From contig JBBILW010000001.1 in NCBI GenBank assembly GCA_037444725.1, positions 12,448 through 76,447 of the forward strand: 64,000 bases of DNA, read 5' to 3'. Source of the DNA: CAIKKG01 sp037444725. Lineage in GTDB: Bacteria > Patescibacteriota > Minisyncoccia > UBA6257 > GWB1-50-10. Of this stretch, positions 1 through 6,996 are shown piece by piece (the first letter of the stretch is position 1; every line of letters starts with the position of its first letter). The position numbers and the translations under genes are program-made. Below the pieces are notes generated by a model. It saw only the letters and a list, made by a program, of their open reading frames with translations, was not told the origin of the DNA and did no database searches.

Positions 1-1702
1 CATCACGCTCACCGGACTTGTCGCATCATTTTTGGTTACGTTAAATCGTCCGCTCAATCTTTCGTTCCGCCGCGAGCGCGATGAAGATGAGGAAGAGGAA
101 GATGAGGAAGAGAACGAGGTAAAGGAAGTGGAAATAAAACTTCCGCTCGAAGCGCGCGAAGAGCCCGTGAAGGATGAAATAAAAAAACCGGCTGCACGTG
201 CGACAGAGCAGAAACAAAAGAAGGAGGTTGAAGAGGCGCTCGACGAATCGCAATTCGAGGTGCCGAAGGCGACAACGCAAAAGAGCATCCAGAACTACAC
301 GCCGCCGCCGCTCTCACTTCTTTCGTCTGCAGTCGAGAAGCCGACCATCGGCGACCTTCGTGCAAACGCGAACGTTATCAAGCGCACACTTGAGAGCTTC
401 GGCATTCCCGTCGAGATGGGAGAGATTAACGTCGGCCCCACAGTGACGCGCTACACATTGAAGCCCGCCGAAGGCGTGAAAATTTCACGCATCACGACGC
501 TGAACCAGGATCTTGCCTTGGCACTTGCTGCGCATCCTATCCGCATAGAGGCGCCCATCCCTGGCAAATCGCTTGTGGGCATCGAGGTGCCGAACAAGTC
601 GGCGGCCGTCGTACGCCTTGGCAGTCTTCTTCTCTATCCTGAATTCCAGAAATCGGAGCCGCTCGCATTCCCGATTGGCCGCAACGTAAACGGCGAGCCC
701 GTCTTCACGAATATCGCAAAGATGCCGCACATGCTTGTCGCGGGCGCAACGGGTTCGGGCAAATCCATCACGCTCCACTCGATTCTCATTTCGCTCCTTT
801 ATAAGAACTCGCCGGACATGTTGAAGATGATTCTCATCGACCCGAAGCGCGTGGAACTTTCGGTCTACAACAATCTTCCGCATCTCATTGCGCCTGTCGT
901 TACTGAAAACAAAAAAGCTATCGGTGCGCTCCGCTGGGTTATCCAGGAAATGGACCGCCGCTACCAGGTGCTTCTCGAAGCGGGATCGCGCGATATCAAG
1001 AGCTACAACAAGAGCGCAAAAGAAACTCTTCCTTATATATTGGTGGTCATCGATGAGCTCGCCGACCTTATGACGACCTACGGCAGGGAAGTGGAAGGAT
1101 CTATCATTCGTCTTGCGCAGATGGCGCGCGCGACCGGCATCCACATAATCGTGTCGACGCAGCGTCCTTCAGTCGAGGTCATCACGGGCCTCATTAAGGC
1201 GAACATTACGACGCGCATCGCGCTCCAGGTAGCAAGCCAGATCGATTCGCGCACCATCCTTGATATGGCGGGTGCGGAAAAATTGCTTGGCCACGGCGAC
1301 CTTCTCTTTGTCTCGTCCGACTTCTCGAAGCCGCGGCGCATCCAAGGAGCGTTTTTGACCGAGGAGGAAATGAAATCGGTCATCAATTTCATCAAAGAGA
1401 ACAATGAAATTTCCGTGACCGGCATCGCAATCGACGAGGAACCCGAAGCTACTCATATCTTCGAGAGCATGACGGGAGGCGATGAAGAAGACGATATGTT
1501 TGAGGAGGCCGTGGAGGCCGTGCGTGCCGCTGGAAAAGCGTCGGCATCGCTCCTTCAGCGGAGGCTCAAGGTTGGCTATGCCCGTGCCGCGCGCCTCCTT
1601 GATATCATGGAGCAAAAGGGTATGATAGGCCCAGGCGACGGCTCGAAGCCGCGTGAGGTGCTCTTCCTCGACAATGCGGGGAACGAACCCTCAAATGAAT
1701 AA
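1..1702 (+). CDS. ftsK: DNA translocase FtsK/SpoIIIE, 5' end outside the window
   Basis: ATP-driven DNA pump that moves chromosome ends across the division septum. The open frame (phase starting at base 2) runs in from the left edge with the end of a hydrophobic segment, so the N-terminal membrane domain is cut off; the TTG at 32 is only the first start-like codon. An acidic linker follows, then the RecA-like motor: Walker A GATGSGKS at residues 238-245 counted from base 32, and Walker B ending D341-E342. The last ~60 residues (around LLQRRLKVGYARAARLLD) match the winged-helix gamma domain that reads polar DNA motifs and contacts XerD. The next gene starts 3 nt downstream, so ftsK, the RodZ-like gene and recA look like one operon. 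Confidence 0.95.
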   Translation, partial: ITLTGLVASFLVTLNRPLNLSFRRERDEDEEEEDEEENEVKEVEIKLPLEAREEPVKDEIKKPAARATEQKQKKEVEEALDESQFEVPKATTQKSIQNYTPPPLSLLSSAVEKPTIGDLRANANVIKRTLESFGIPVEMGEINVGPTVTRYTLKPAEGVKISRITTLNQDLALALAAHPIRIEAPIPGKSLVGIEVPNKSAAVVRLGSLLLYPEFQKSEPLAFPIGRNVNGEPVFTNIAKMPHMLVAGATGSGKSITLHSILISLLYKNSPDMLKMILIDPKRVELSVYNNLPHLIAPVVTENKKAIGALRWVIQEMDRRYQVLLEAGSRDIKSYNKSAKETLPYILVVIDELADLMTTYGREVEGSIIRLAQMARATGIHIIVSTQRPSVEVITGLIKANITTRIALQVASQIDSRTILDMAGAEKLLGHGDLLFVSSDFSKPRRIQGAFLTEEEMKSVINFIKENNEISVTGIAIDEEPEATHIFESMTGGDEEDDMFEEAVEAVRAAGKASASLLQRRLKVGYARAARLLDIMEQKGMIGPGDGSKPREVLFLDNAGNEPSNE

Positions 1703-1705
1703 TCT

Positions 1706-2383
1706 ATGGACGAATTAGAAGAGATAAAACCGATTGCGGAGGTCATTGGGGATGCAATGAAGATGAAGGGCATTTCCGCAGAAAAGCTTTCGCAGCTCAC
1801 CGGCGTATCCGACCGTTTCATCGCACTTTTGCTCGATGACAAACATGAGAAGCTTCCGTCTGCGCCCTATGTCCGCGGCTATCTCTCCCGCATCGGCAAC
1901 ACGCTGAACTTGAACGGCGAGCAGCTCTGGACCGATTACACGAAGCAGCACGTCGTGGCGCGTTCGGGGAAAAACGACACGCTTGTCACCAATAAATTCG
2001 AAATGAAGTATCCCGGCGCCCCCGTCCTCGCGGTTGGCGCGGTCGTCATCGCGGGCATCATCATTTTCGCGCTCCGCGCGCCCGCCTTTATCGGCACGCC
2101 AACACTCTCACTCGAAAACTTTTCTGAAACGGCGAGCACCTCGACGCTCGACATCAGAGGAAAAATTGATCCAAAAAATCAGCTCACGGTAAATGACGAA
2201 GTGGTGTATCCGGACGAGCAGGGGACATTTGAAAAAAAAGTAACGCTTACCGTCGGCTTCAACACCTTCCGCTTCAAGGTAAAGGGAGTTCTCGGCAAGG
2301 AATTTGAAACCACGAAGCAAGTCTATCTTGCAACCAGCACGAAGCACGTCGAAACAATAACCAATACTACTACCACGGAATAA
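1706..2383 (+). CDS. RodZ-like protein: helix-turn-helix, one membrane helix, outer beta domain
   Basis: 225 aa. Residues ~10-75 form an HTH_25/XRE-type helix-turn-helix (AEKLSQLTGVSDRFIALLL, then YVRGYLSRIGNTL). One membrane helix follows at ~105-125, then a C-terminal beta-rich domain (~130-220) like those of RodZ or glucodextranase type. RodZ links MreB to the envelope, but no mreB lies in the window, so a shape role is inference. ATG 3 nt after ftsK and 1 nt before recA: tight coupling to both. It could also be a membrane-bound regulator of the XRE type. Confidence 0.75.
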   Translation: MDELEEIKPIAEVIGDAMKMKGISAEKLSQLTGVSDRFIALLLDDKHEKLPSAPYVRGYLSRIGNTLNLNGEQLWTDYTKQHVVARSGKNDTLVTNKFEMKYPGAPVLAVGAVVIAGIIIFALRAPAFIGTPTLSLENFSETASTSTLDIRGKIDPKNQLTVNDEVVYPDEQGTFEKKVTLTVGFNTFRFKVKGVLGKEFETTKQVYLATSTKHVETITNTTTTE

Positions 2384-2384
2384 C

Positions 2385-3437
2385 ATGGCACCCGCAAAGA
2401 AAGCGAAAGTGAATGATGAGTCTTCGAAAGATTTAGAGTCCTTGATGGAATCACTGCAGTCCCGCTTCGGCGAGGGCTCGGTGATGAAGCTTGGCGAACA
2501 ATCGGCAATGAAAGTAGAGGCGATACCCACGGGTTCGTTCTCGCTCGATTTGGCGCTCGGCGTCGGCGGCTTCCCGAAAGGGCGCGTCATCGAAATCTTC
2601 GGCCCCGAGAGTTCCGGCAAGACCACACTTGCGCTTCATGCGGTCGCGGAAGTCCAGAAGAAGGGTGGTAAGGCGGCCTTCATTGATGCGGAACACGCGC
2701 TCGACCCCGAGTATGCCGCAAAGATTGGCGTGAAGACGAAAGAGCTTATCATCTCTCAGCCCGACAACGGCGAAGAGGCATTGAATATCTTAGAGAGCAT
2801 TGTGCGTTCGAACGTAATTGATATCGTGGTCGTGGACTCCGTCGCAGCGCTCACGCCACGCGCGGAAATCGAAGGCGAGATGGGCGCCCAGCACATGGGC
2901 CTCCAGGCACGCCTCATGTCCCAGGCGCTGCGCAAGCTGACCGCCATCGCCGCGAAATCGAACACAATTGTTATCTTCATCAACCAGACGCGTATGAAAA
3001 TCGGTCTTGTCTTCGGCAATCCCGAAACAACTCCGGGCGGTATGGCGCTCAAGTTCTACGCATCGGTCCGTATCGATATCCGCCGCATCGCGCAAATTAA
3101 AAAAGGGGAGGATGTTGTCGGCAACCGCACCAAAGCGAAAGTAGTGAAGAACAAGGTAGCGCCGCCGTTTCGCGTTGCGGAATTCGACATTCTCTACGGC
3201 GAGGGCATCTCGTATGAATCGGACGTATTGAATACCGCGGTGAAATATGAAGTGGTAAAGAAAAACGGCGCGAGCTATTCCATGGACGGCGAGAAGCTCG
3301 GCAACGGATTCGACAACGTGCGATTGAGACTTAAGGAAGATAAGAAACTTCTCGAGACGCTCAAGAAGAAAACAACGGAAGCTTCGCTCAAAAAAGGAAT
3401 TATTGGCGTTGCGGGTCCGGACGACGAGAAAGAATAA
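2385..3437 (+). CDS. recA: Recombinase RecA
   Basis: 350 aa, full length. RecA forms filaments on single-stranded DNA and catalyses strand exchange. Walker A GPESSGKT at residues 73-80; the DNA-binding loop L1 region (EGEMGAQHMGLQARLMSQAL) and the NQTRMKIG loop L2 region are intact. Last gene of the ftsK operon, followed by a hairpin with a T-rich tail and by the folded spacer at 3441-3589. No LexA-type operator was recognised, because no independent promoter is visible. Confidence 0.98.
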   Translation: MAPAKKAKVNDESSKDLESLMESLQSRFGEGSVMKLGEQSAMKVEAIPTGSFSLDLALGVGGFPKGRVIEIFGPESSGKTTLALHAVAEVQKKGGKAAFIDAEHALDPEYAAKIGVKTKELIISQPDNGEEALNILESIVRSNVIDIVVVDSVAALTPRAEIEGEMGAQHMGLQARLMSQALRKLTAIAAKSNTIVIFINQTRMKIGLVFGNPETTPGGMALKFYASVRIDIRRIAQIKKGEDVVGNRTKAKVVKNKVAPPFRVAEFDILYGEGISYESDVLNTAVKYEVVKKNGASYSMDGEKLGNGFDNVRLRLKEDKKLLETLKKKTTEASLKKGIIGVAGPDDEKE

Positions 3438-3440
3438 GAA

Positions 3441-3589
3441 AGGGGTGACCGATATCGCGCGTACCCCTCGGAACCAGAATACAAGCGCTCCAGCGGCGCT
3501 TGTTTCTTTTCTCTCGCCGTTTTCCTTCTCTTCGAGAAGACCAATCTAAAACGGCTCCGAGACATTCCTCGGAGCACGTGCGATATCGG
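3441..3589. ncRNA. Candidate structured RNA or palindromic element between recA and folD
   Basis: Pairings read directly: a 14-bp outer stem 3449-3462 with 3576-3589 (one G-U), a hairpin 3481-3488/3496-3503, a stem 3516-3523/3548-3555 holding an inner hairpin 3525-3530/3534-3539, and a hairpin 3554-3561/3568-3575 that stacks directly on the outer stem. Together they make a multibranched fold. AGGGGT (3441-3446) can pair with ACCCCT (3463-3468) and would compete with the outer stem. Convergent genes flank it. It could be a stable RNA cut from the recA 3' UTR, a mobile palindromic element, or a complex terminator. No known RNA family was recognised. Confidence 0.5.
3481..3510 (+). terminator. 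Terminator-like hairpin after recA
   Basis: 8-bp perfect stem ACAAGCGC/GCGCTTGT with a 7-nt loop followed by TTTCTTTT, 44 nt after the recA stop. It is also one arm of the larger fold at 3441-3589. Confidence 0.65.
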
Positions 3590-3620
3590 ATAGATGAGGT
3601 AAGTCGGGCAGAGCAGAAGT

Positions 3621-4457
3621 TTAGGAATTCAATGCGTAGAAGTTTTTGAATAGCTGCGCGACAAGTATGGGACCCGTGCCACCCGGCGTCGGCGTAAAGC
3701 TAAGCGAGTCGGGCGCGCCTTTTGCTTCAAAATCGCCCGCAATGCGGCCGCGCTCCGCGCTATAACCAAAATCTACGACGAGCGCATCGTGCTTTACCAT
3801 CGACGCCTTCACAAGTCCCGCGCTTCCCACGCCGATGATAACGATATCCATGTGCTTTAACTCCGATAAATCGCTCCCTTTATCGAGATAATGGATTTCG
3901 GAGCTCTTGCCGAGAAGCCACGTCCCGATGGGTTTTCCCACAAGTGAGCCCAAACCCACGACGCCGATTTTCTTGTGCTCGATAAACCAACCCGCAATTG
4001 AGGCGTCGTCGCCGCGTGCGTGAATGAGCTTTCTGTCGAGTACCGCAAGAAGCGTGCCGACCGAGGGAGGCAGAATTTTTCCTCGTCCCGTATAGAATGC
4101 GCCGAGTGCGCGCTCGCTCAATACGTCAACATCAACCTCGCGAGGAATCGAGTTTAGAAGATACTGCGCATTGAGATGCGCGGGAAGCGGCAGTTGGATA
4201 ATAATGCCGCCGCATGCCTTTTTCTCCGCAATCGAGGCAATCTCTTTCCTCAAGTCGTCTTCACGCACGCGCTCGGAGTATGCGTGCAGTTCAAACGGTA
4301 TACCGAGGCGCTTTGCGATTTTTTCTTTCTGCTTTATGAAGCTGAGAGACGCGGGCTCCTTGCCCACGAGAATCGCGTGGAGCGTCTTCTTCATCTTTTT
4401 CCCCGATTCGAGTTCCGCCAATATTTCTTCCGCAATCTGTTTGCCGTCGATTATCAT
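3621..4457 (-). CDS. folD: Bifunctional methylenetetrahydrofolate dehydrogenase/cyclohydrolase FolD
   Basis: 278 aa. Interconverts 5,10-methylene-THF and 10-formyl-THF. The chosen ATG at 4457 gives the canonical N-terminus (MIIDGKQIAEEI) and lies 6 nt after a TATAGT box; the frame is open further upstream. Recognisable blocks: VGKEPAS, GIIIQLPLP, REVDVDVLS, the NADP-site GLGSLVGKP, TPTPGGTGP. Odd points: the active-site Tyr of the YxxxK motif is Phe (F40, with K44 kept), the usual PCTPxG is PPSVG, and the usual GRSxxVGxP is changed. So it is a clear FolD fold with a divergent active site, and one of the two activities may be altered. Confidence 0.9.
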   Translation of the reverse strand: MIIDGKQIAEEILAELESGKKMKKTLHAILVGKEPASLSFIKQKEKIAKRLGIPFELHAYSERVREDDLRKEIASIAEKKACGGIIIQLPLPAHLNAQYLLNSIPREVDVDVLSERALGAFYTGRGKILPPSVGTLLAVLDRKLIHARGDDASIAGWFIEHKKIGVVGLGSLVGKPIGTWLLGKSSEIHYLDKGSDLSELKHMDIVIIGVGSAGLVKASMVKHDALVVDFGYSAERGRIAGDFEAKGAPDSLSFTPTPGGTGPILVAQLFKNFYALNS

Positions 4458-4463
4458 GGACTC

Positions 4464-4469
4464 ACTATA
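4464..4469 (-). promoter_or_regulatory. -10 box for folD
   Basis: TATAGT on the minus strand, 6 nt before the ATG, which would give a leaderless transcript. No good -35 is visible at the right distance. Confidence 0.4.
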
Positions 4470-4483
4470 CCACCCAATACAAA

Positions 4484-4502
4484 CGCCCTCCACATGAGGG
4501 CG
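4484..4502 (-). terminator. Hairpin terminator after the 34-aa membrane peptide
   Basis: 7-bp stem CGCCCTC/GAGGGCG with a 5-nt loop; on the minus strand it is followed by TTTGTATT. It separates the upstream nuclease group from folD. Confidence 0.55.
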
Positions 4503-4513
4503 TTCCTAGAAAC

Positions 4514-4618
4514 TTACTGCGGCCGTACGAAGAAGAGGGGAATATACGCGCCCACCATTCCTATAATGAGCAGCGAAACGAATATGACTTTCAACCAATG
4601 CTTCTTGTCGTGTTTCAT
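4514..4618 (-). CDS. Small membrane peptide, 34 aa
   Basis: Short open frame from ATG 4618 to TAA 4514: a basic start (MKHDKKHW), one hydrophobic helix (about residues 10-30) and a short RPQ tail. It starts 3 nt after the stop of the upstream nuclease gene and is followed by its own hairpin terminator, as expected for the last gene of an operon. No ribosome-binding site is evident and the family is unknown. Its position and tidy basic-helix layout argue for a real gene, but a 34-codon frame can arise by chance. Confidence 0.5.
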   Translation of the reverse strand: MKHDKKHWLKVIFVSLLIIGMVGAYIPLFFVRPQ

Positions 4619-4621
4619 ATT

Positions 4622-5194
4622 TTAAAATAATTGCGCAGGCGGCGGCATTACTTCCTTATAATCGTCGAAACTCATCTTCATCATCTCGGTTGTGTTGCGC
4701 TGGGGAATGTAGAGGAACTTTTTCGCAAGCATCTGATCGTAGATGCGCTTCGTCACCTTCACGTCCTGCGTGCAGTATGATTTCAATTTTTCCATTTCGC
4801 CGTTGCGGTAGAACTCGATTGCCTGGAGTCCGCTCGCGCTCTTGCCCTCGCCGAGGTTCGCTTCCGCGAGTACGCCAAGCCCGATGCGTCGTCCCATGCG
4901 GCTCTCGATCTCCTCCAATATATCGCAGTGCGCGATTTTCGCAATATTCGATTTGAAATATTTCTCGAGCACCGGCACGTCGAAGCGTTTGCTTGCGAAA
5001 CCTATGAGGAGATACGCATTTTTAAAATACGCTTCGATTTTGTCGAGCTCGTGTTCCGTGAAGCAGTGGTATGCGTCCTCGTTATACGAGTAGAGGCCCA
5101 CAACCGACATTTCTAACTTCGCGATGTTGCCCTGTCCGCCGACGTCGGCAAACGTGTTCTTTGTTTCGATATCAAATACAATTCTGTCTCTCAT
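4622..5194 (-). CDS. DEDD-type exonuclease domain protein (RNase H fold)
   Basis: 190 aa from ATG 5194, chosen because MRDRIVFDIETKN starts directly on the first catalytic block. Predicted 3'-5' exonuclease of the YprB/PolB-exonuclease-like group: motif I FDIET (D, E), a second block around LIGFASKRFDVPVL, and a late block SYCTQDVKVTKRIY that supplies the last Asp. No polymerase domain is attached, so it is a stand-alone nuclease; whether it acts on DNA or RNA is not visible. It lies 25 nt downstream of the YkuK-like gene, in an apparent operon of two RNase H-fold proteins. Confidence 0.7.
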   Translation of the reverse strand: MRDRIVFDIETKNTFADVGGQGNIAKLEMSVVGLYSYNEDAYHCFTEHELDKIEAYFKNAYLLIGFASKRFDVPVLEKYFKSNIAKIAHCDILEEIESRMGRRIGLGVLAEANLGEGKSASGLQAIEFYRNGEMEKLKSYCTQDVKVTKRIYDQMLAKKFLYIPQRNTTEMMKMSFDDYKEVMPPPAQLF

Positions 5195-5219
5195 GAGTAA
5201 ATTTTTTTGAAATATATTT

Positions 5220-5714
5220 TTATGTGTGCCTATCCGCAACGCTCGATGCTGCGTAGCTCTCCGGCTTCGTTTTCACTTCGAAATTGCTCGCGCGAATCAT
5301 GCCCACCACCTCCTGGATGAGCGCATTCGTGGGGCCGTGCGCGCCCACGTCCGCATGTATCTCAAACTCCCACTGGGGAATGAGATCTATCGTCTCCTGT
5401 TTCTTGAGTTCCGCAAGAAGCATATGCGCGGCTTCGAGTGAAATCATTACTTCATGAATAATGCGGTCGCGGAGCGTATGGTACTTCGTCTTGTCGTCCA
5501 TTCTGCGCCAAAAATAACGGCCGCCTCGCCCCACGCGGTGCACTACGATTGCGTTCACAAAATCAGCGGTCTTGTCCGCAAGGCCTTGCGAATCGGTGCC
5601 GATAATTATTTTGTAGGTCCGCTTCGGGTCCTCTTTCATGAACGTGATAATCGCCGCGACTACCGCATTCACTTCAAGCTGTACGCCGAACGAACTGCAA
5701 TACGTTTCCCGCAT
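5220..5714 (-). CDS. YkuK-like RNase H-fold protein (DUF458)
   Basis: 164 aa. The core IIIGTDSQ, followed by a VNAIVVHRVGRGGRYFW strand pair and a later EIHADVG strand, is the signature of the DUF458/YkuK family (COG1978), predicted to have a ribonuclease H-like fold. The biochemical role is unknown. A well-spaced promoter (TTGACT-18-TAAGGT) ends 6 nt before the ATG, so this is the first gene of a three-gene leftward unit with the exonuclease and the 34-aa membrane peptide. Confidence 0.8.
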   Translation of the reverse strand: MRETYCSSFGVQLEVNAVVAAIITFMKEDPKRTYKIIIGTDSQGLADKTADFVNAIVVHRVGRGGRYFWRRMDDKTKYHTLRDRIIHEVMISLEAAHMLLAELKKQETIDLIPQWEFEIHADVGAHGPTNALIQEVVGMIRASNFEVKTKPESYAASSVADRHT

Positions 5715-5720
5715 TCATCT

Positions 5721-5750
5721 ACCTTAGCGCAGGGGGAGAGGGAGAGTCAA
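5721..5750 (-). promoter_or_regulatory. Promoter of the YkuK-exonuclease operon
   Basis: Minus strand: TTGACT (5745-5750), 18-bp spacer, TAAGGT (5721-5726), then 6 nt to the ATG. Confidence 0.6.
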
Positions 5751-5778
5751 TCGACAATACTCCAGATTAGAGTAGAAT
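5751..5778 (+). promoter_or_regulatory. Promoter of the AT-rich nuclease-like gene, back to back with the YkuK promoter
   Basis: TCGACA (5751-5756), 16-bp spacer, TAGAAT (5773-5778), 7 nt to the ATG at 5786. Its -35 abuts the -35 of the divergent promoter. Confidence 0.5.
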
Positions 5779-5785
5779 TACGCCC

Positions 5786-6667
5786 ATGGCACAGGAAAAA
5801 TTCAGAGCTATTACTGAAACCCAAGCAATCAATTTTCACGGCACATTCTTCAAAAAAGCAGTGCGTGACATTCTAGAGGAAGTTCCTGGTATGAGTATTC
5901 GAGAAGAGTATCCGGTACTTTATGAAAAGGATGCCTCAATCGATTTACTGGCAACATATCATGTAGATAAGTTTAAGCAATATATACCGATGGAATGCAA
6001 GCGTGCCTTACCAAGTGCAAAACATTGGCTATTTTTTCCTGTAAGTCACGGACTTACAACACGGGACGCACAGGCTATCCATCGTATAGATGGCTTTGGT
6101 AAATCAACCAGGATCGGCGTCACAACCACGCCTATCTTAATCGACTCGGTGTGTATAGAGGGCATGGAAATAGAAACGAACGGAGAAACATTTCGAGCCA
6201 ATCCTTCACCAATTTGGGAGGCTGCCGAACAGATTGCCCGTAACTATATTGGTTTTGTTTTACAAGAACGCGATGAGCGTCAGCGTACCACACATGATGA
6301 AGGTCCTGACCCAGTGGCAATGTTTCCGATGCTTATTACGACCGCAAAGCTTCATATTGCAAAATATGATGCCACAAAAATTCATCTCGGAGATGGTAAT
6401 TATCCCATAGATATCGAAAAACGAGAGGTGCCGTTTCTCTCCTTGAATCACCCGTTCATTCCTCAACGCAATGGAGTTGCCATCTTTGATACTGTTTTGC
6501 CAAGTAGTGTTTCTCCGCTTGTTGGCTCTTCGAGAGAATACGACAATCCCTGGATGCGGGAATCATTTCACAAACAATCAATTATTGTTGTGAATGCCAT
6601 GCATTTGAAAGAATTTTTTGCCGCATATATTGCAAGCACCCAAGCTGGCGAACCTCAGGCGAAATAA
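5786..6667 (+). CDS. Uncharacterised protein with a possible PD-(D/E)xK nuclease core
   Basis: 293 aa, no family recognised with confidence. Residues ~48-75 (DASIDLLATY, then PMECKR) resemble the D...(D/E)xK signature of restriction-type nucleases: an Asp in a hydrophobic strand, then E-C-K. The rest is mixed alpha/beta without membrane segments. Codon use is visibly more AT-rich than in the neighbours (many TTT, ATA, CAA), suggesting recent acquisition. It has its own leaderless promoter and is followed by a hairpin element and tRNA-Val, a typical insertion site. A role in defence or nucleic-acid processing is inference. Confidence 0.5.
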   Translation: MAQEKFRAITETQAINFHGTFFKKAVRDILEEVPGMSIREEYPVLYEKDASIDLLATYHVDKFKQYIPMECKRALPSAKHWLFFPVSHGLTTRDAQAIHRIDGFGKSTRIGVTTTPILIDSVCIEGMEIETNGETFRANPSPIWEAAEQIARNYIGFVLQERDERQRTTHDEGPDPVAMFPMLITTAKLHIAKYDATKIHLGDGNYPIDIEKREVPFLSLNHPFIPQRNGVAIFDTVLPSSVSPLVGSSREYDNPWMRESFHKQSIIVVNAMHLKEFFAAYIASTQAGEPQAK

Positions 6668-6684
6668 TTTAGATTTCTAAGCGC

Positions 6685-6814
6685 TTCGGTGTCTCCTTCG
6701 CCTCTCGGCTCACCGTCGCTCACCTCGGGCTAGGCACCGCCTCGCGTGCAATTCTGCTGAATTGCACAAGCTCCGGCGTTCGACACCCGAACGCAAGGCG
6801 AGTAGTCGCCTTGC
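6685..6814. repeat. Hairpin element behind tRNA-Val with copies of the tRNA T-arm
   Basis: Outer arms TTCGGTGTC (6685-6693) and GACACCCGAA (6782-6791) are an inverted repeat with one bulge. Inside are a perfect 9-bp hairpin with a 4-nt loop (6746-6767) and, on the right, hairpins at 6776-6794 and 6793-6814. The right arm shares GTTCGACACCC with the tRNA-Val T-arm; the left arm, GCGCTTCGGTGTC, resembles the inverted tRNA 3' end. The element follows the tRNA 3' end and its terminator, just as at tRNA-Leu. The rest of 6668-6828 shows no gene. Confidence 0.6.
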
Positions 6815-6828
6815 TCCATCACCCACAG

Positions 6829-6858
6829 CAAAACCCCGCCAAGAGGCGGGGGGTTTTG
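6829..6858. terminator. Bidirectional terminator between tRNA-Val and the nuclease-like gene
   Basis: AAAACCCCGCC and GGCGGGG..TTTT pair around a 4-nt loop (AAGA); A-runs and T-runs on both sides allow termination in either direction. Confidence 0.75.
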
Positions 6859-6860
6859 TG

Positions 6861-6932
6861 TGGGCGCTGAGGGTGTCGAACCCCCGACCTACTCGGTGTA
6901 AACGAGTCGCTCTACCGCTGAGCTAAGCGCCC
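6861..6932 (-). tRNA. tRNA-Val (anticodon UAC)
   Basis: Cloverleaf on the minus strand: acceptor GGGCGCT/AGCGCCC, D-arm AGCTCAGCGGTAGAGC, anticodon stem ACTCG/CGAGT with loop TTTACAC (anticodon TAC), T-arm GGGGGTTCGACACCC, discriminator A. 72 nt, CCA not encoded. The promoter -10 box lies exactly 14 nt before the mature 5' end. Confidence 0.97.
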
Positions 6933-6946
6933 TTTCTGACTACGAT

Positions 6947-6975
6947 AGTGTATACAAAAAAGCGGGACCAATCAA
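6947..6975 (-). promoter_or_regulatory. tRNA-Val promoter
   Basis: Minus strand TTGATT (6970-6975), 17-bp spacer, TACACT (6947-6952), 14 nt to the tRNA. The -35 sits in the loop of the terminator of the upstream deaminase gene. Confidence 0.65.
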
Positions 6976-6990
6976 CTGGTCCCGCTTTGA
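6957..6990 (-). terminator. Terminator of the adenosine deaminase-like gene
   Basis: Minus strand: AAAGCGGGACCA/TGGTCCCGCTTT stem with a 6-nt loop, followed by TTTTTTGT; starts 7 nt after the stop codon. Confidence 0.85.
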
Positions 6991-6996
6991 GATTAA

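Noticed and set aside
54..365. Long frames on other strands inside ftsK and many other core genes
   Set aside because: They overlap well-supported genes, show unnatural composition (runs of R, S, C) and lack start signals; all were treated as shadows.
3441..3589. tmRNA, RNase P RNA or SRP RNA
   Set aside because: Too short for the first two, and none of their conserved sequence blocks was found (no tRNA-like ends, no RNase P core, no SRP domain IV tetraloop region).
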